This document shows, one piece after another, positions 7,060 to 8,176 of a stretch of 8,176 nt of DNA. Source of the DNA: CAYRIF01 sp964424205 (GTDB lineage Bacteria; Bacteroidota; Bacteroidia; Cytophagales; Cyclobacteriaceae); NCBI GenBank assembly GCA_964424205.1, contig CAYRIF010000169.1, positions 1 through 8,176 on the forward strand. Reading direction: 5' to 3'. The notes under the pieces were generated by a model that was not told the origin of the DNA, did no database searches, and saw nothing but the letters and a program-made list of their open reading frames with translations. The translations under genes and the position numbers were made by a program. Numbering within the stretch: position 1 is the first letter of the stretch; every line of letters starts with the position of its first letter.

Positions 7060-8176
7060 TTATTTATCCATTAAAAATTTGAAGTCCAAAGAGACGATGC
7101 CAGCATTAAGTCCTGTATTTCTTTTGTAGTAACTATACTTAAAATCAACGCTTTTAAGGCCAAATATAGATAAACGGATAGCGGTAAATATATCAGTGTA
7201 GGTAACCCCTAATCCATATTGATTTGAATTAAACTTAGATAAATCGTAATCTGAAGTATAAAATTCTTGCGTGGATAAAAGTTGTTCATAAGGGGCAAAG
7301 TAATCAGCAGCGGTTTGTGTGTAATATCTGTAAGAAGGATGTAGGGTAAACTTCCCCGAAATCTTAATTGGAAGTTCAAGGTCGGTAGTGTGTGAAGTAA
7401 CTCCCCAATTGTCAGTGTAGTAGCGGTAGTAAGTTCTTAACACAAATGTTTCATTGATAAAATAATTAAACCGCATCCCTATTGGAATCTTAAAGCGACT
7501 GTTTGGCAAACGTTCTATGTCATCTGCTAGTTGAAAGACATCCTTATTCTCAGGGGTCGCATAATTTGGAATACTTGCAGCATTACCGATGTAGTAGTTG
7601 TCTCTATCAGAAAAATAGACCCGCTGCATGGGGTTGGATAGCCAACCCTGTTGTTTTACCAAGTCAAAGAATATTGAAAACTGCGCATTTTTACTTAATA
7701 TTTGTGAAAAGCTGAATGATAATGAATAGCTATTTCTAGCGGTATTTTCTACTAGCGTTGTATTGAACGGCTTCCAAATATCAGTGCCATTTTTATTTAT
7801 TATGGCACCACTTTGGTTTAAAATTTTTACGCTACTAAAAAAACCACGGTTGATGTCTTGTCCTGCCTCAAGATAGGAATCTATCTCAGTGGCATATTTT
7901 GGTTTCCATGTGTCAAAGAAAACATTTCCTTTAACACTAAGTTCAGTATTTTTTTTATTGAAGAGTTTGGTATAACTACCACCAAATCCAAAGGAAGCAT
8001 AATCAAATTCATCGGCCCAGTTTATATTACCACTCCATAGGGTATTTCTATCATCCGAAGAATGGCTATAACTCACATTGACATCTTTCCAAACATCATT
8101 TCTTGAAGCACCAGAAGAGGCTACCCATGGACTACCTTTCTTCTTTGCGACTGTTGAAGAAGCACCCGAATCGAAT
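7060..8176 (-). CDS. DUF3570 family protein, predicted outer-membrane beta-barrel (5' end outside window)
   Basis: The frame stays open to the right edge, giving 371 visible residues ending in TAA at 7060-7062. A GTG at 8076 is not the likely start because the family-like N-terminal segment continues upstream of it: FDSGASS, then PWVASSGASRNDVWKDV just before VSYSHSSDDRNTLW. That pattern, followed by a DYASFGFGGSYT-like stretch and repeated amphipathic strands rich in Tyr, Phe and Asn, fits DUF3570. About 30-60 residues including a signal peptide are probably missing. The C-terminus (AGIVSLDFKFLMDK) looks like a final barrel strand. The family has no assigned reaction; from memory, members often sit with DUF4266, thioredoxin-like and ApbE (FAD:protein FMN transferase) genes, which would lie to the right here. 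It is the first visible gene of the minus-strand run. The 84-bp gap to the Wzi-like gene has no clear promoter or terminator. Confidence 0.78.
   Translation of the reverse strand, partial: FDSGASSTVAKKKGSPWVASSGASRNDVWKDVNVSYSHSSDDRNTLWSGNINWADEFDYASFGFGGSYTKLFNKKNTELSVKGNVFFDTWKPKYATEIDSYLEAGQDINRGFFSSVKILNQSGAIINKNGTDIWKPFNTTLVENTARNSYSLSFSFSQILSKNAQFSIFFDLVKQQGWLSNPMQRVYFSDRDNYYIGNAASIPNYATPENKDVFQLADDIERLPNSRFKIPIGMRFNYFINETFVLRTYYRYYTDNWGVTSHTTDLELPIKISGKFTLHPSYRYYTQTAADYFAPYEQLLSTQEFYTSDYDLSKFNSNQYGLGVTYTDIFTAIRLSIFGLKSVDFKYSYYKRNTGLNAGIVSLDFKFLMDK

Noticed and set aside
8074..8076. GTG as the start of the DUF3570 gene
   Set aside because: The frame is open to the window edge and the upstream residues resemble the family's N-terminal segment, so the true start is outside the window.

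Overview
The window is AT-rich and dense with genes. It most likely comes from a member of the Bacteroidota, Flavobacteriia- or Sphingobacteriia/Cytophagia-like; the rank below phylum cannot be fixed from this stretch. The evidence is a DUF3570-type protein beside a Wzi/RemB-type outer-membrane barrel, an MsbA-like exporter with the long first periplasmic loop common in that phylum, and AT-rich leaders without clear Shine-Dalgarno sequences before most start codons. No rRNA, tRNA, CRISPR array, integrase or transposase gene was seen.

Layout: (1) Bases 1-631, plus strand: the C-terminal 209 residues of a ThiF/E1-like adenylyltransferase-family protein whose N-terminus lies to the left. (2) Bases 632-924: a 293-bp AT-rich gap with a small hairpin just after the ThiF stop, a GC-rich mini-hairpin, and a set of related 12-13-bp direct and inverted repeats (689-823) that look like a small MITE-like element or alternative RNA stems. 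(3) Bases 925-1578, plus strand: an unrecognised polytopic membrane protein of 217 residues. Its 3' end overlaps the next, opposing gene by 21 bp. (4) Bases 1558-8176, minus strand: four genes in one direction. In transcription order these are a DUF3570 protein (5' end outside the window), a Wzi/RemB-like outer-membrane beta-barrel protein, an MsbA-type ABC exporter, and a ClC chloride channel/transporter with two CBS domains.

The minus-strand genes are separated by 84, 44 and 19 bp with no strong terminator between them, so they could form one transcription unit. The first two products should lie in or at the outer membrane and the last two in the inner membrane. A shared role in envelope or surface-glycan biogenesis is possible, mainly because Wzi-type barrels and MsbA-type flippases both handle envelope glycans or glycolipids. 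That is inference from neighbourhood only.

I did not find a clearly new biological system. The points most worth a second look are the repeat cluster at 689-823, the orphan membrane protein that overlaps the ClC gene tail to tail, and the ion-pathway residues of the ClC protein.
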